Source of the DNA: Candidatus Zixiibacteriota bacterium
Lineage (GTDB): Bacteria > Zixibacteria > MSB-5A5 > GN15 > FEB-12
Assembly (NCBI GenBank): GCA_022564135.1
Contig: JADFLZ010000069.1
Location: forward strand, 1-8,789
Reading direction: 5' to 3'
Length of the DNA: 8,789 nt
Below, one piece after another: positions 1 to 6,536 of the stretch. Position numbers and translations under genes: made by a program. Numbering within the stretch: the stretch's first letter is position 1; every line of letters starts with the position of its first letter. The notes below the pieces were generated by a model. That model was not told the origin of the DNA. It was given only the letters and a program-made list of their open reading frames with translations, and did no database searches.

Positions 1-43
1 CAGATTAAACCGTCGCATGCTACTGACTATAAGGTAATAAGAA

Positions 44-1639
44 TCAGTAATGAACGAAATGATTTTCCAGTGTCTCGATTTTCATAATTGCTGCCAAGAG
101 GTTGTCGCATATTAAGTTACGGCCCTCATCCCGGTCCTCCGACAGCCTCTGGCTATTCTCATTTCCCTGTCCGGTCAAAACCAGAAAATGCCCTGCTCCG
201 ATTACCCGGCCAAGATTCAGATCGTCCAGTTTATCACCAATAACGTAAGATTTGCGCAGGTCAATATTATGTTTCAGGGCGGCCTTTTCTGCCATTCCTC
301 CGGCCGGTTTTCTACAATCACAGCGAAACGAGTATTCTGCCACCGAACCACTGGGATAGTGCGGACAGTATTCAATGGCGTCGATTTTGATATTTTCTTC
401 TGCCAGTTTTTGCTTTAAAGCAGCATTGAATTTTTTCATCTTATCAATGCCAAAGTATCCCCGGGCCACACCTGACTGATTGGTGACGATTATTAACTTA
501 AACCCCAGTTCTGTTGCCTTATTAAGAGCTTCGATTGAGCCGTTTTCAAATTCAATGTTATCCGGGTTAGAATCAAAGGGCTTATCAACGATGACAGTAC
601 CGTCGCGGTCAACGAACAGAGCTTTGGCCATCTTCGAACGCATTGCAATCAGCCTGCCTGCTTTTTTAATGACCTCCGGCGGTTCAATCTGAGTAAAACA
701 GTATTGTTCTTTTTGGAAGCAGGCCTTATCACCATGCAAAGAACAGGGACGGCAGGAAACATCAGCTTGAATAATTTCATCAAGCAGCCCCCTTGGCTCA
801 AAGCCCAGCGCCGGATGGGTCGGGCCAAAGATCGATATGACCGGCGTGCCGACTGCCGAAGAAAGATGAGCAATGCCTGAATCATTGGCGATGGTAATAG
901 TCGCTTCGGAAATTATCGAGGCCAACTCTGCTATCGGATGATTGCTTAACAAGCTAAGCTTGTCTTCGGGGATTTGTTCTTTGAGACTGGCCGGAGTTTC
1001 GTCTTTCTCGGTAGCAGCCCAGATGATTTTTGCCTGATGGGAGTGGTGAAGTTTAATGGCAACTTCGGCGAATTTCTCAACCGGCCATTGTTTGTTCCTA
1101 AAAGCGGCGCCGGCAGCGATCACAACTGTGGGCTGCTCCGCTGCGATTCTTCCATTACTTTTTTGAAAGACCGGCCGGCGGGCCGGCGCAGGTAAACCGA
1201 GCTGCTGCAGGCAATCGTTATACTTGTCTATTGTATGTGTATGTGTATGTGAATTGCTGTTTGTCGCAGGGAAATCTTTGAACCGTACGATACGCTGTCT
1301 GGCGCTGCGATTTCTTGGGTAAACAACTTTTTGTCCGGAAGTCAGAACTGTTCTGGCCAGCGATGACCTGAAATTGCCGTGCAAATCTACTATGATATCA
1401 AAGTTTTGCTGCTCCAGATATTTGAGGAGCAATAATTGTTCAGTAAATTTCCCTGATTCCGGCAGCAGCGCAATTTCATCGACGGTGCCAAACATTTTTA
1501 CTATTTGCCGGTACTTAGGTTTGGTCAGAAAAGTTATATGACTCTGCGGATAGCCGATTTTCAGATTGAGAACTGTCGGGGAGGATAGAATGATGTCGCC
1601 CAGCGAACTGAAACGAATTACTAAAATTTTTCGGTTCAT
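44..1639 (-). CDS. Fused family-9 heptosyltransferase and heptose-1,7-bisphosphate phosphatase (GT9-GmhB)
   Basis: This is a 531-residue two-domain protein. Residues 1 to about 335 form a GT9 (ADP-heptose:LPS heptosyltransferase-like) domain: an N-terminal Rossmann start with SSLGDIILSSP (11-21), DLHGNFRS (85-92), AAFRNKQWP (178-186), and the family hallmark NDSGIAHLSSAVGTP (252-266) followed by FGPTHP. Residues 338 to about 500 form a HAD phosphatase of the GmhB type: DRDGT with D344 and D346, TNQSG (386-390), CRKP with K444, and GDKLDD with D472. A Cys/His zinc site is visible at C425, H427, C440 and C442. Known family roles: GmhB dephosphorylates heptose 1,7-bisphosphate, and GT9 enzymes transfer heptose from ADP-heptose to lipid A-core. 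Both active sites look intact. The start ATG directly follows the uppP TAA with no spacer and no Shine-Dalgarno sequence, so translational coupling to uppP is likely. The fusion is read directly; the acceptor sugar is unknown, and a non-heptose substrate for the GT9 half is possible. Confidence 0.9.
   Translation of the reverse strand: MNRKILVIRFSSLGDIILSSPTVLNLKIGYPQSHITFLTKPKYRQIVKMFGTVDEIALLPESGKFTEQLLLLKYLEQQNFDIIVDLHGNFRSSLARTVLTSGQKVVYPRNRSARQRIVRFKDFPATNSNSHTHTHTIDKYNDCLQQLGLPAPARRPVFQKSNGRIAAEQPTVVIAAGAAFRNKQWPVEKFAEVAIKLHHSHQAKIIWAATEKDETPASLKEQIPEDKLSLLSNHPIAELASIISEATITIANDSGIAHLSSAVGTPVISIFGPTHPALGFEPRGLLDEIIQADVSCRPCSLHGDKACFQKEQYCFTQIEPPEVIKKAGRLIAMRSKMAKALFVDRDGTVIVDKPFDSNPDNIEFENGSIEALNKATELGFKLIIVTNQSGVARGYFGIDKMKKFNAALKQKLAEENIKIDAIEYCPHYPSGSVAEYSFRCDCRKPAGGMAEKAALKHNIDLRKSYVIGDKLDDLNLGRVIGAGHFLVLTGQGNENSQRLSEDRDEGRNLICDNLLAAIMKIETLENHFVHY
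1232..1251 (-). repeat. Hexanucleotide tandem repeat inside the GT9 domain
   Basis: About 3.3 perfect copies of TGTATG on the plus strand. Read on the minus strand they encode the His-Thr run in NSNSHTHTHTID (residues 127-138) of the glycosyltransferase. The unit is six bases, so copy-number change would add or remove one His-Thr pair without shifting the frame. It lies between the two Rossmann halves, near residues where GT9 proteins vary in length. Confidence 0.7.
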
Positions 1640-2413
1640 TTAGGAGAAAAGATACCAGCCTGAGGCACCGGCAGCAAAACAATAATAGGCAAAATATTCG
1701 AATCGCCCTTTTCGAATTACAGCCATCAGCAGACGAATAGCTGCCAGAGAAGAAACAAAAGCCATCATAGCGCCGGCCAGATAAGCCAGCATCATATCGG
1801 AGTCGCTGGCCAGTATATCGTCAAACTTAAAGATAGTCGCTCCGATTATGGCCGGAATCGCCAGCAGAAAAGAAAATTCTGCCGCTTTGGATGGTTCGAT
1901 TTTGAGCAGCAGGCCAATTGCAATAGTTGAACCTGAGCGAGAGATCCCCGGCAAAATAGCCAGCGACTGTGCTAAGCCTATCAAAATGGCTCGTTTGCCG
2001 TCGACCTCTTGACTGCCGGTACTGGTCAGCCTTGTCGAAAGAAGAATAAAGCCTGTTACAATCAGCATTGATGAAGTAAAGAGAGCCGACGAAAAAACAG
2101 AATCAATAAAACTCTCGAAAAAAACACCTACCATAGCAGCCGGCACAGTAGCCATGGCCAGAAAAAGAATCTCTTTTTTGTGGCTGGCTTTATCTTTACT
2201 GAAAAGTGACAAGGTCAGTGACCAGAGCTTACTCCGAAAATAAATGAAAATAGCCAGCAGTGAGCCTAAGTGTACTAAAATTTCGAAAGTTACTCCTTCG
2301 GAATTAACACCGAGAAGTTCCTGAGCCAGGACTAAGTGTCCGGACGAAGATATCGGCAGAAACTCTGTCAGTCCCTGCAGCAGCCCCAGTATTATAGCGT
2401 CAAGATATGACAT
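1640..2413 (-). CDS. uppP: Undecaprenyl-diphosphatase (UppP/BacA)
   Basis: A 257-residue integral membrane phosphatase that converts undecaprenyl diphosphate to undecaprenyl phosphate, recycling the lipid carrier for peptidoglycan, O-antigen and exopolysaccharide; the family is associated with bacitracin resistance. Both signature segments are present: QGLTEFLPISSSGHL (13-27, with E17 and H26) and PGISRSGST (155-163, with R159). Several strongly hydrophobic segments follow, and the length is normal for the family. I chose the ATG at 2413 because it gives the usual UppP N-terminus. A longer reading from a TTG at 2449 would add 12 residues encoded by the terminator hairpin and has no ribosome binding site. 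The only Shine-Dalgarno-like sequence for the ATG is a GGGG seven bases upstream, buried in the terminator stem. Its stop codon abuts the start of the downstream GT9-GmhB gene, suggesting a two-gene operon. Confidence 0.95.
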   Translation of the reverse strand: MSYLDAIILGLLQGLTEFLPISSSGHLVLAQELLGVNSEGVTFEILVHLGSLLAIFIYFRSKLWSLTLSLFSKDKASHKKEILFLAMATVPAAMVGVFFESFIDSVFSSALFTSSMLIVTGFILLSTRLTSTGSQEVDGKRAILIGLAQSLAILPGISRSGSTIAIGLLLKIEPSKAAEFSFLLAIPAIIGATIFKFDDILASDSDMMLAYLAGAMMAFVSSLAAIRLLMAVIRKGRFEYFAYYCFAAGASGWYLFS

Positions 2414-2439
2414 AAAAAAGCCCCGCTTAGTGGCGGGGC
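2414..2439 (-). terminator. Rho-independent terminator after the barrel gene, touching the uppP start codon
   Basis: On the minus strand this is a perfect 7-bp GC-rich stem (GCCCCGC / GCGGGGC) with a 6-base loop, followed at once by six T residues. The T-run ends at the base before the uppP ATG. It lies 25 bases past the stop of the 2465-3181 gene and should end that transcript. There is no T-run on the plus-strand side, so it works in one direction. Because it lies between the two genes, uppP needs read-through or its own promoter; a weak GATAAT at 2457-2452 is the only nearby -10-like sequence I see. Confidence 0.9.
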
Positions 2440-2464
2440 CTTGGTGCAAAAATTATCGTCAATT

Positions 2465-3181
2465 TTACATTACCTTAAAATCTACTCCGATAAACAGCCC
2501 GTTGTTGCCGTCCATCTGGAATTCGCCATAAATATTCATAGTATTGGTAAACTGGTAAGAAACTCCGGTATTAAAACCAATCTCAATATCCGAGTTAGAA
2601 AATTTTCCGTTGATGTCTTCGGAATTAGTGTCTTCGTATCTGACGCTGAAGCGGCCATAGGGAGTAATCATTTTACCGCCGTTGGTCACAAACGAATGAG
2701 AGCCCAGCAAGAATCCACCAAATTGAAAGATTGATGTACTGTAGGTCACAAGTGTTGCGGCTTTTTTATCTATTGACAGATATTCGGTCATGACTCCTAT
2801 AGAAAGGTCGAAAGGTTTCTGGTTGGCCTTCCTGGTCAAATTACCTTTCCTGTTCTTATTGCCTTTACCAGCCATTGAATTGGCTACTGACCAAACTTGC
2901 CAGCGGATTTCACCGCCAAGCGAAATAGCCATATCCGAATTGTTGGCATCGGCAAAACCAAGTTTCATACGGACGGTCGTAAATTTTGACATGCCATAGT
3001 CAAATGTTCCCACAAACGAAGTGATGTCGGCCAAGCCAAGAGTAATGGCGCCATTGGCATTCCCCTGGCCTAAGGCAACAGCTGTACTCTGGGTGCCAAA
3101 GACAGAGCCGCCAGCGGCCGCTACTGGCTGGGCTGAAAGTGCCAGAGCCAGCATTGCTACTGTTAACATAATTTTTTTCAT
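2465..3181 (-). CDS. Secreted beta-barrel-like outer-membrane protein, function unknown
   Basis: A 238-residue protein I do not recognise as a named family. Residues 1 to about 23 form a clear Sec signal peptide (MKK start, hydrophobic core LTVAMLALAL, cleavage likely after PVAAA). The mature part is rich in Gly, Ser, Thr, Phe and Tyr, with alternating-polarity stretches such as MITPYGRFSVRYED, DIEIGFNTGVSYQF and TMNIYGEFQMDG, as expected for amphipathic strands of a small outer-membrane barrel. A Lys/Arg/Asn-rich stretch (105-123) looks like an exposed loop. The last residues are FKVM, lacking the usual terminal aromatic recognised by the barrel-assembly machinery, although a Phe lies three residues earlier. 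The ATG is supported by an AAGGGA Shine-Dalgarno sequence at 3194-3189 with good spacing. It is the first gene on its side of a divergent intergenic region and is followed by a strong terminator, so it is probably a single-gene transcript. Confidence 0.75.
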   Translation of the reverse strand: MKKIMLTVAMLALALSAQPVAAAGGSVFGTQSTAVALGQGNANGAITLGLADITSFVGTFDYGMSKFTTVRMKLGFADANNSDMAISLGGEIRWQVWSVANSMAGKGNKNRKGNLTRKANQKPFDLSIGVMTEYLSIDKKAATLVTYSTSIFQFGGFLLGSHSFVTNGGKMITPYGRFSVRYEDTNSEDINGKFSNSDIEIGFNTGVSYQFTNTMNIYGEFQMDGNNGLFIGVDFKVM

Positions 3182-3287
3182 TTCAAAATCCCTTCTTTCT
3201 TCTTCTAAATTGCTAAGTTAACAACTTCTCTTTATAAACAGCAATCAACTAAAAACCTATTCTGGCTATTTCTTCTTGACTTATAGG

Positions 3288-3402
3288 GATAATTATCGAT
3301 TGTTTTAGCCCGTTGTGCCCTAATAATTAGCAAAAAAAGCCATCTTTGATACTAAGTAATTATCGGCTCAAACTACGGGTATCTTAGAGTTTAAAGTATA
3401 GT
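3288..3402 (+). promoter_or_regulatory. Candidate control region of the symporter gene, within the divergent intergenic region
   Basis: The 251-bp region 3182-3432 separates divergent genes and is AT-rich. A TATAGT at 3397-3402 is the best -10 candidate for the symporter, about 30 bases upstream of its ATG, but no good -35 sits at the right distance. A nine-base direct repeat TAATTATCG occurs at 3290-3298 and 3357-3365. The first copy lies inside a 10-bp palindrome, GATAATTATC (3288-3297), and a further palindrome CTAATAATTAG is at 3320-3330. A TTGACT at 3276-3281 lacks a matching -10. These could be operator sites, but AT-rich DNA gives such palindromes by chance. Confidence 0.3.
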
Positions 3403-3432
3403 TGAGCATTTCAAGCACGGAGAGGTCGATTT

Positions 3433-4809
3433 ATGAGCAGTAATGAGATTATTGAGAGCAGCCAGGGGAGCTCCAAAGGCAGAGCACATTGGTCATCAAG
3501 AATAGGATTTGTGCTGGCTGCGGCCGGTTCTGCCATCGGATTAGGAAATATCTGGAAATTCCCTTATATCACCGGAGAATTCGGTGGTGGAGCTTTCGTA
3601 CTAGTCTATCTTGGCTGCGTTTTGCTGCTGGGGCTGCCTTTGATGGTGGCTGAGCTGATGATCGGCCGCCGGGCTCAGACAAACCCCGTAGGAGCCTTTC
3701 AGGTCTTGCATAAACATGGGAGTCTCTGGCAGACAGCTGGCTGGCTGGGAGTAGCCTCCGGCTTTCTAATCCTCTCATTTTACAGCGTTATCGCCGGCTG
3801 GGCCATAGCCTATGTTTTTAAGTCTCTGGCAGGCTTTAGTGGCACAGCTGAACAGATACAGGGGCAGTTTGTAGCGCTTGTTACCGATCCGGTACAATCG
3901 ATTTTCTGGCACACTCTGTTTATGGGTTTGACCATTGCTATTGTTGCCGGCGGCATAAAAAACGGAATTGAGCGCTGGTCGAAAATTCTGATGCCAACTC
4001 TATTTGTCCTTTTGACGGGTTTGATGTTTTACGGTCTGTTCGGAACCAGCGGCGGCTGGCAGGCGCTTTCATTTTTGTTCAATCCTGATTTTTCAAAATT
4101 AACCGCCACCGGTTTTCTCTCAGCTTTAGGGCATGCCTTTTTCACGCTTTCACTGGGCATGGGCGCCATGATTACCTACGGCAGTTATATGGGACGCGGA
4201 GCCAATATAGTAAGAGACGCTATTACTATTTCTATTCTGGATACTGTCATTGCTCTCATGGCCGGTATTGCAATCTTTTCGCTGGTCTTTCATTATGGCA
4301 TGGAACCGGGGCAGTCGGTCGGTTTGATCTTCAAAACTCTGCCGGTTTTGTTTAAAGAAACCGGGCGCTTGATATCAGTACCGTTTTTCGTACTGCTCAC
4401 TTTTGCCGCTCTGACTTCTGCTATAAGTTTGCTGGAAGTGGTAGTTTCTTATTTCGTCGACCAGTTAGGCTGGAAAAGAGTCAAAGCTACCATCATCATG
4501 GGAACTGTGACTTACCTGATAGGAATTCTTTCGGCTGTAGTTTCATGGCAGGTTTCTTTCAGAGGAGAGCAGCAGGGCTTTCTGGACATATTTGACTATC
4601 TGACTACCAATTATATGCTGCCCATAGGCGGTGTCCTGACCTGTCTGTTCGTCGCCTGGGTCATGAAAGAAAAGGAAGTACAGGAAGAATTTGGTTCAGC
4701 GGGAATTGCTTACAAAGGTATGAGGATTTTGCTCGGTTACGTAACACCGGTGGCAGTACTGTTGGTATTGCTTCACGGCTTAGAGCTATTGCCGTTTGTC
4801 AGCTACTAA
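3433..4809 (+). CDS. Sodium:neurotransmitter/amino-acid symporter (SNF/NSS family, LeuT fold)
   Basis: A 458-residue inner-membrane transporter expected to couple sodium entry to uptake of an amino acid or related amine. Transmembrane segment 1 carries the family signature AGSAIGLGNIWKFPY (31-45); by alignment with LeuT, A34 and N39 match LeuT A22 and N27 of the sodium sites. TM2 reads GGGAFVLVYL and then GLPLMVAELMIGRR (67-80). TM6 has FFTLSLGMGAMITYGSY (236-252). TM8 has AALTSAISLLE (325-335), with T328 and S329 matching the LeuT Na2 ligands. The hydrophobic pattern and length suit the shorter, 11-helix bacterial members. The start is firm: GGAGAGG at 3419-3425 lies seven bases before the ATG. 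It is a single gene, divergent from the barrel protein and convergent with the response regulator. The substrate cannot be read from sequence. Confidence 0.93.
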   Translation: MSSNEIIESSQGSSKGRAHWSSRIGFVLAAAGSAIGLGNIWKFPYITGEFGGGAFVLVYLGCVLLLGLPLMVAELMIGRRAQTNPVGAFQVLHKHGSLWQTAGWLGVASGFLILSFYSVIAGWAIAYVFKSLAGFSGTAEQIQGQFVALVTDPVQSIFWHTLFMGLTIAIVAGGIKNGIERWSKILMPTLFVLLTGLMFYGLFGTSGGWQALSFLFNPDFSKLTATGFLSALGHAFFTLSLGMGAMITYGSYMGRGANIVRDAITISILDTVIALMAGIAIFSLVFHYGMEPGQSVGLIFKTLPVLFKETGRLISVPFFVLLTFAALTSAISLLEVVVSYFVDQLGWKRVKATIIMGTVTYLIGILSAVVSWQVSFRGEQQGFLDIFDYLTTNYMLPIGGVLTCLFVAWVMKEKEVQEEFGSAGIAYKGMRILLGYVTPVAVLLVLLHGLELLPFVSY

Positions 4810-4831
4810 TGAAATGAAAGAGAATTAGTAG
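4803..4831. repeat. Inverted repeat spanning both convergent stop codons
   Basis: CTACTAAT (4803-4810) and ATTAGTAG (4824-4831) form a perfect 8-bp inverted repeat with a 13-base loop. Each arm holds the Tyr-TAA end of one of the two convergent genes (symporter and response regulator). There is no T-run on either side and the stem is AT-rich, so it is at best a weak bidirectional terminator or a 3'-end stabilising hairpin. Confidence 0.45.
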
Positions 4832-6258
4832 AGATCGTAACGGGAAATTCTGTCTCTGAGTGTATTGCGGGAAATACCGAGAGACTCAGAGGTCTTAACC
4901 TGATTTCCGTTAAAAAGCTTGAGACATGACGATATGATAGCGCGTTCGAAAGCTGATTCAAGAAACTGATATATCTGTCCCGGCGAATTTAAGATTAACT
5001 TGGGCATGACCGGCTCGATTATATTCTTGAATGAATCGGTGTAATCACTTTTTATTTCAGAATTTTTCTTGCCGTTGGTGGAATTCCTTTCAGTATAAGC
5101 AGGGAAATCATCGAGACTCAGTATATCGCTGCGGCCCATCATGACTGCACTTTGTACATTGTTTTCCAGTTCGCGGACGTTTCCCGGCCAGTCATAGCCA
5201 GACAGATACTGCATTGCTTCTTTGGAAATCCTTTTGGGATTATCTGAATTATTGCCTGAATACTTGCCTAAAAAATAATCTACCAAAAGCGGTATATCAT
5301 TGCGCCTGTCGCGCAGAGGCGGAATATAAATAGAAGCTACTTTGAGCTTGTAAAAAAGATCTACTCTAAACGACCCTTCTTTCATGGCTTCCACCAGCGA
5401 ACCGGATGAGGAAACAATCAGACGGGTATCGACATCTATGCTTTCTTCTCCGCCAACGCGCTCAAACTTGCCTTCCTGAAGTACGCGCAAAAGTTTTGAC
5501 TGTGTCAGCATTGAGGCCTTGCCTATATCTGCCAAAAATAGAGTTCCCTGATTGGCTTGTTCAATTTTACCGATTCGTTTATAATAAGCGCCGGTAAAAG
5601 CTCCTTTTTCATGACCAAAAAGCTCCGATTCCAGAAGAGATTCCGGCATTGAAGCACAGTTAATTGACAGGAACTGATTCGAACTCAGCAGAGAATTGCG
5701 GTGGATTGCTTTGGCTACAAGTTCTTTGCCTGTACCCTGTTCGCCTACTATAAGTACCGGTGCGTTGCTCTTGGATAGCTGGCCGACCATCTTGGCAATT
5801 TCCACTATTTCAGGAGCTTTACCAATCATTACCCCAACTTCACCAGAAGAAATCTGATTAGCGTGGGAAACTGACGGGGCTTCGGTCGGCTGTGCTGTCA
5901 GGCCGCAGGCTCTGTTGACTGTGGCCACCAGCTTCTTTAATTCGAAAGGCTTTGTCAGATATTCAAAAGCGCCTTCACGAATCGCCTGTATGGCGTTTTC
6001 AGTAGAAACGAAACCACTGATAACTATGACCGGGATAGTTTTATTTACTTTTTTGATTTCCTTTAAAACTTCCAGACCGGACATTGTTGGCAAATTGACA
6101 TCAAGCATAACCAAGTCATACTTTGAATTACCCGCGATTATTTTTTTGACTTCACTGCCGTCTTCAAGAAAATCAAAATTGAAATCCTGAGCATCAAACA
6201 GATTAGCCAAAGAACGAGAAAGATTTTTGTCGTCGTCTACTAAAAGTATCTTTTTCAT
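4825..6258 (-). CDS. NtrC-family sigma-54-dependent response regulator with degenerate ATPase residues
   Basis: A 477-residue cytoplasmic transcription activator with three domains. Residues 1 to about 118 are a receiver domain with all key residues: acidic D8/D9, phospho-acceptor D53, S81 and K103. Residues about 142-385 are an AAA+ sigma-54 interaction domain with Walker A GEQGTGKE (172-179), GAFTGA (219-224, the sigma-54-contacting loop) and WPGNVREL (357-364). Residues about 430-477 are a Fis-type helix-turn-helix ending GISRNTLRDRI. Oddities: Walker B, normally LFLDEI, reads LFLADI (A243-D244). The sensor I stretch, normally AATN, reads VSSS (282-285). The second arginine-finger position after FRVDL is K304, while the first, R298, is kept. 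Such changes usually impair ATP hydrolysis. The start fits the receiver domain, but the ribosome binding site is weak. No histidine kinase is nearby, so it is an orphan here; its target is unknown, although the sugar transferase lies just upstream on the same strand. Confidence 0.93.
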   Translation of the reverse strand: MKKILLVDDDKNLSRSLANLFDAQDFNFDFLEDGSEVKKIIAGNSKYDLVMLDVNLPTMSGLEVLKEIKKVNKTIPVIVISGFVSTENAIQAIREGAFEYLTKPFELKKLVATVNRACGLTAQPTEAPSVSHANQISSGEVGVMIGKAPEIVEIAKMVGQLSKSNAPVLIVGEQGTGKELVAKAIHRNSLLSSNQFLSINCASMPESLLESELFGHEKGAFTGAYYKRIGKIEQANQGTLFLADIGKASMLTQSKLLRVLQEGKFERVGGEESIDVDTRLIVSSSGSLVEAMKEGSFRVDLFYKLKVASIYIPPLRDRRNDIPLLVDYFLGKYSGNNSDNPKRISKEAMQYLSGYDWPGNVRELENNVQSAVMMGRSDILSLDDFPAYTERNSTNGKKNSEIKSDYTDSFKNIIEPVMPKLILNSPGQIYQFLESAFERAIISSCLKLFNGNQVKTSESLGISRNTLRDRISRYDLY

Positions 6259-6272
6259 ATTACCGATTTTTA

Positions 6273-6301
6273 ATTATAATACGTATTGATTTATGTCGGT
6301 G
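6273..6301 (-). promoter_or_regulatory. Candidate promoter of the response-regulator gene
   Basis: On the minus strand a perfect TATAAT lies at 6278-6273, 14 bases before the ATG at 6258. It overlaps a 10-bp palindrome AATACGTATT (6278-6287). The -35 region around 6296-6301 (CACCGA) is poor. If used, the leader would be only about eight bases, consistent with the lack of a good Shine-Dalgarno sequence. The rest of 6302-6536 holds an A-rich run, a run of six G at 6420-6425 and a weak hairpin, but no gene I can support. Confidence 0.4.
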
Positions 6302-6491
6302 AAAATGGAGGTTTGTTGAGAGCTTAAGCGCATAATAAATGAATTATTTCAGCTATGAAACGTGGCTGCACAAAGTTGAATTATTTTGCATTTGAAATAC
6401 AAAAAAACAAAACGGAAACGGGGGGAAAATACAGAAATTGTTTCAGAATGAAATGAACAAATCGAGTTCCGACCATAGCGGATGATTGTCC

Positions 6492-6507
6492 TCTTAGTTA
6501 TCTAAGA
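6492..6507 (-). other. Small hairpin downstream of the sugar transferase gene
   Basis: TCTTAG and CTAAGA form a perfect 6-bp stem with a 4-base loop, about 30 bases past the sugar transferase stop. There is no T-run after it on the minus strand, so it is not a standard intrinsic terminator. It may mark the transcript end or be chance. Confidence 0.25.
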
Positions 6508-6536
6508 ATTTTAGCTGAGATGAAGAAAGCTGAAAA

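Noticed and set aside
1..18. Possible start of a further minus-strand gene at ATG 18, reading MRRFNL to the window edge
   Set aside because: Only six codons are visible, there is no ribosome binding site, and nothing identifies a product.
1640..2449. Longer uppP reading from TTG at 2449
   Set aside because: The extra 12 residues are the translated terminator hairpin, no ribosome binding site precedes the TTG, and UppP proteins normally begin near the ATG at 2413. Kept only as a possibility in the hairpin finding.
6364..6380. TGGCTGCACAAAGTTG as a sigma-54 promoter
   Set aside because: It lacks GC at -12 and points toward no plus-strand gene.
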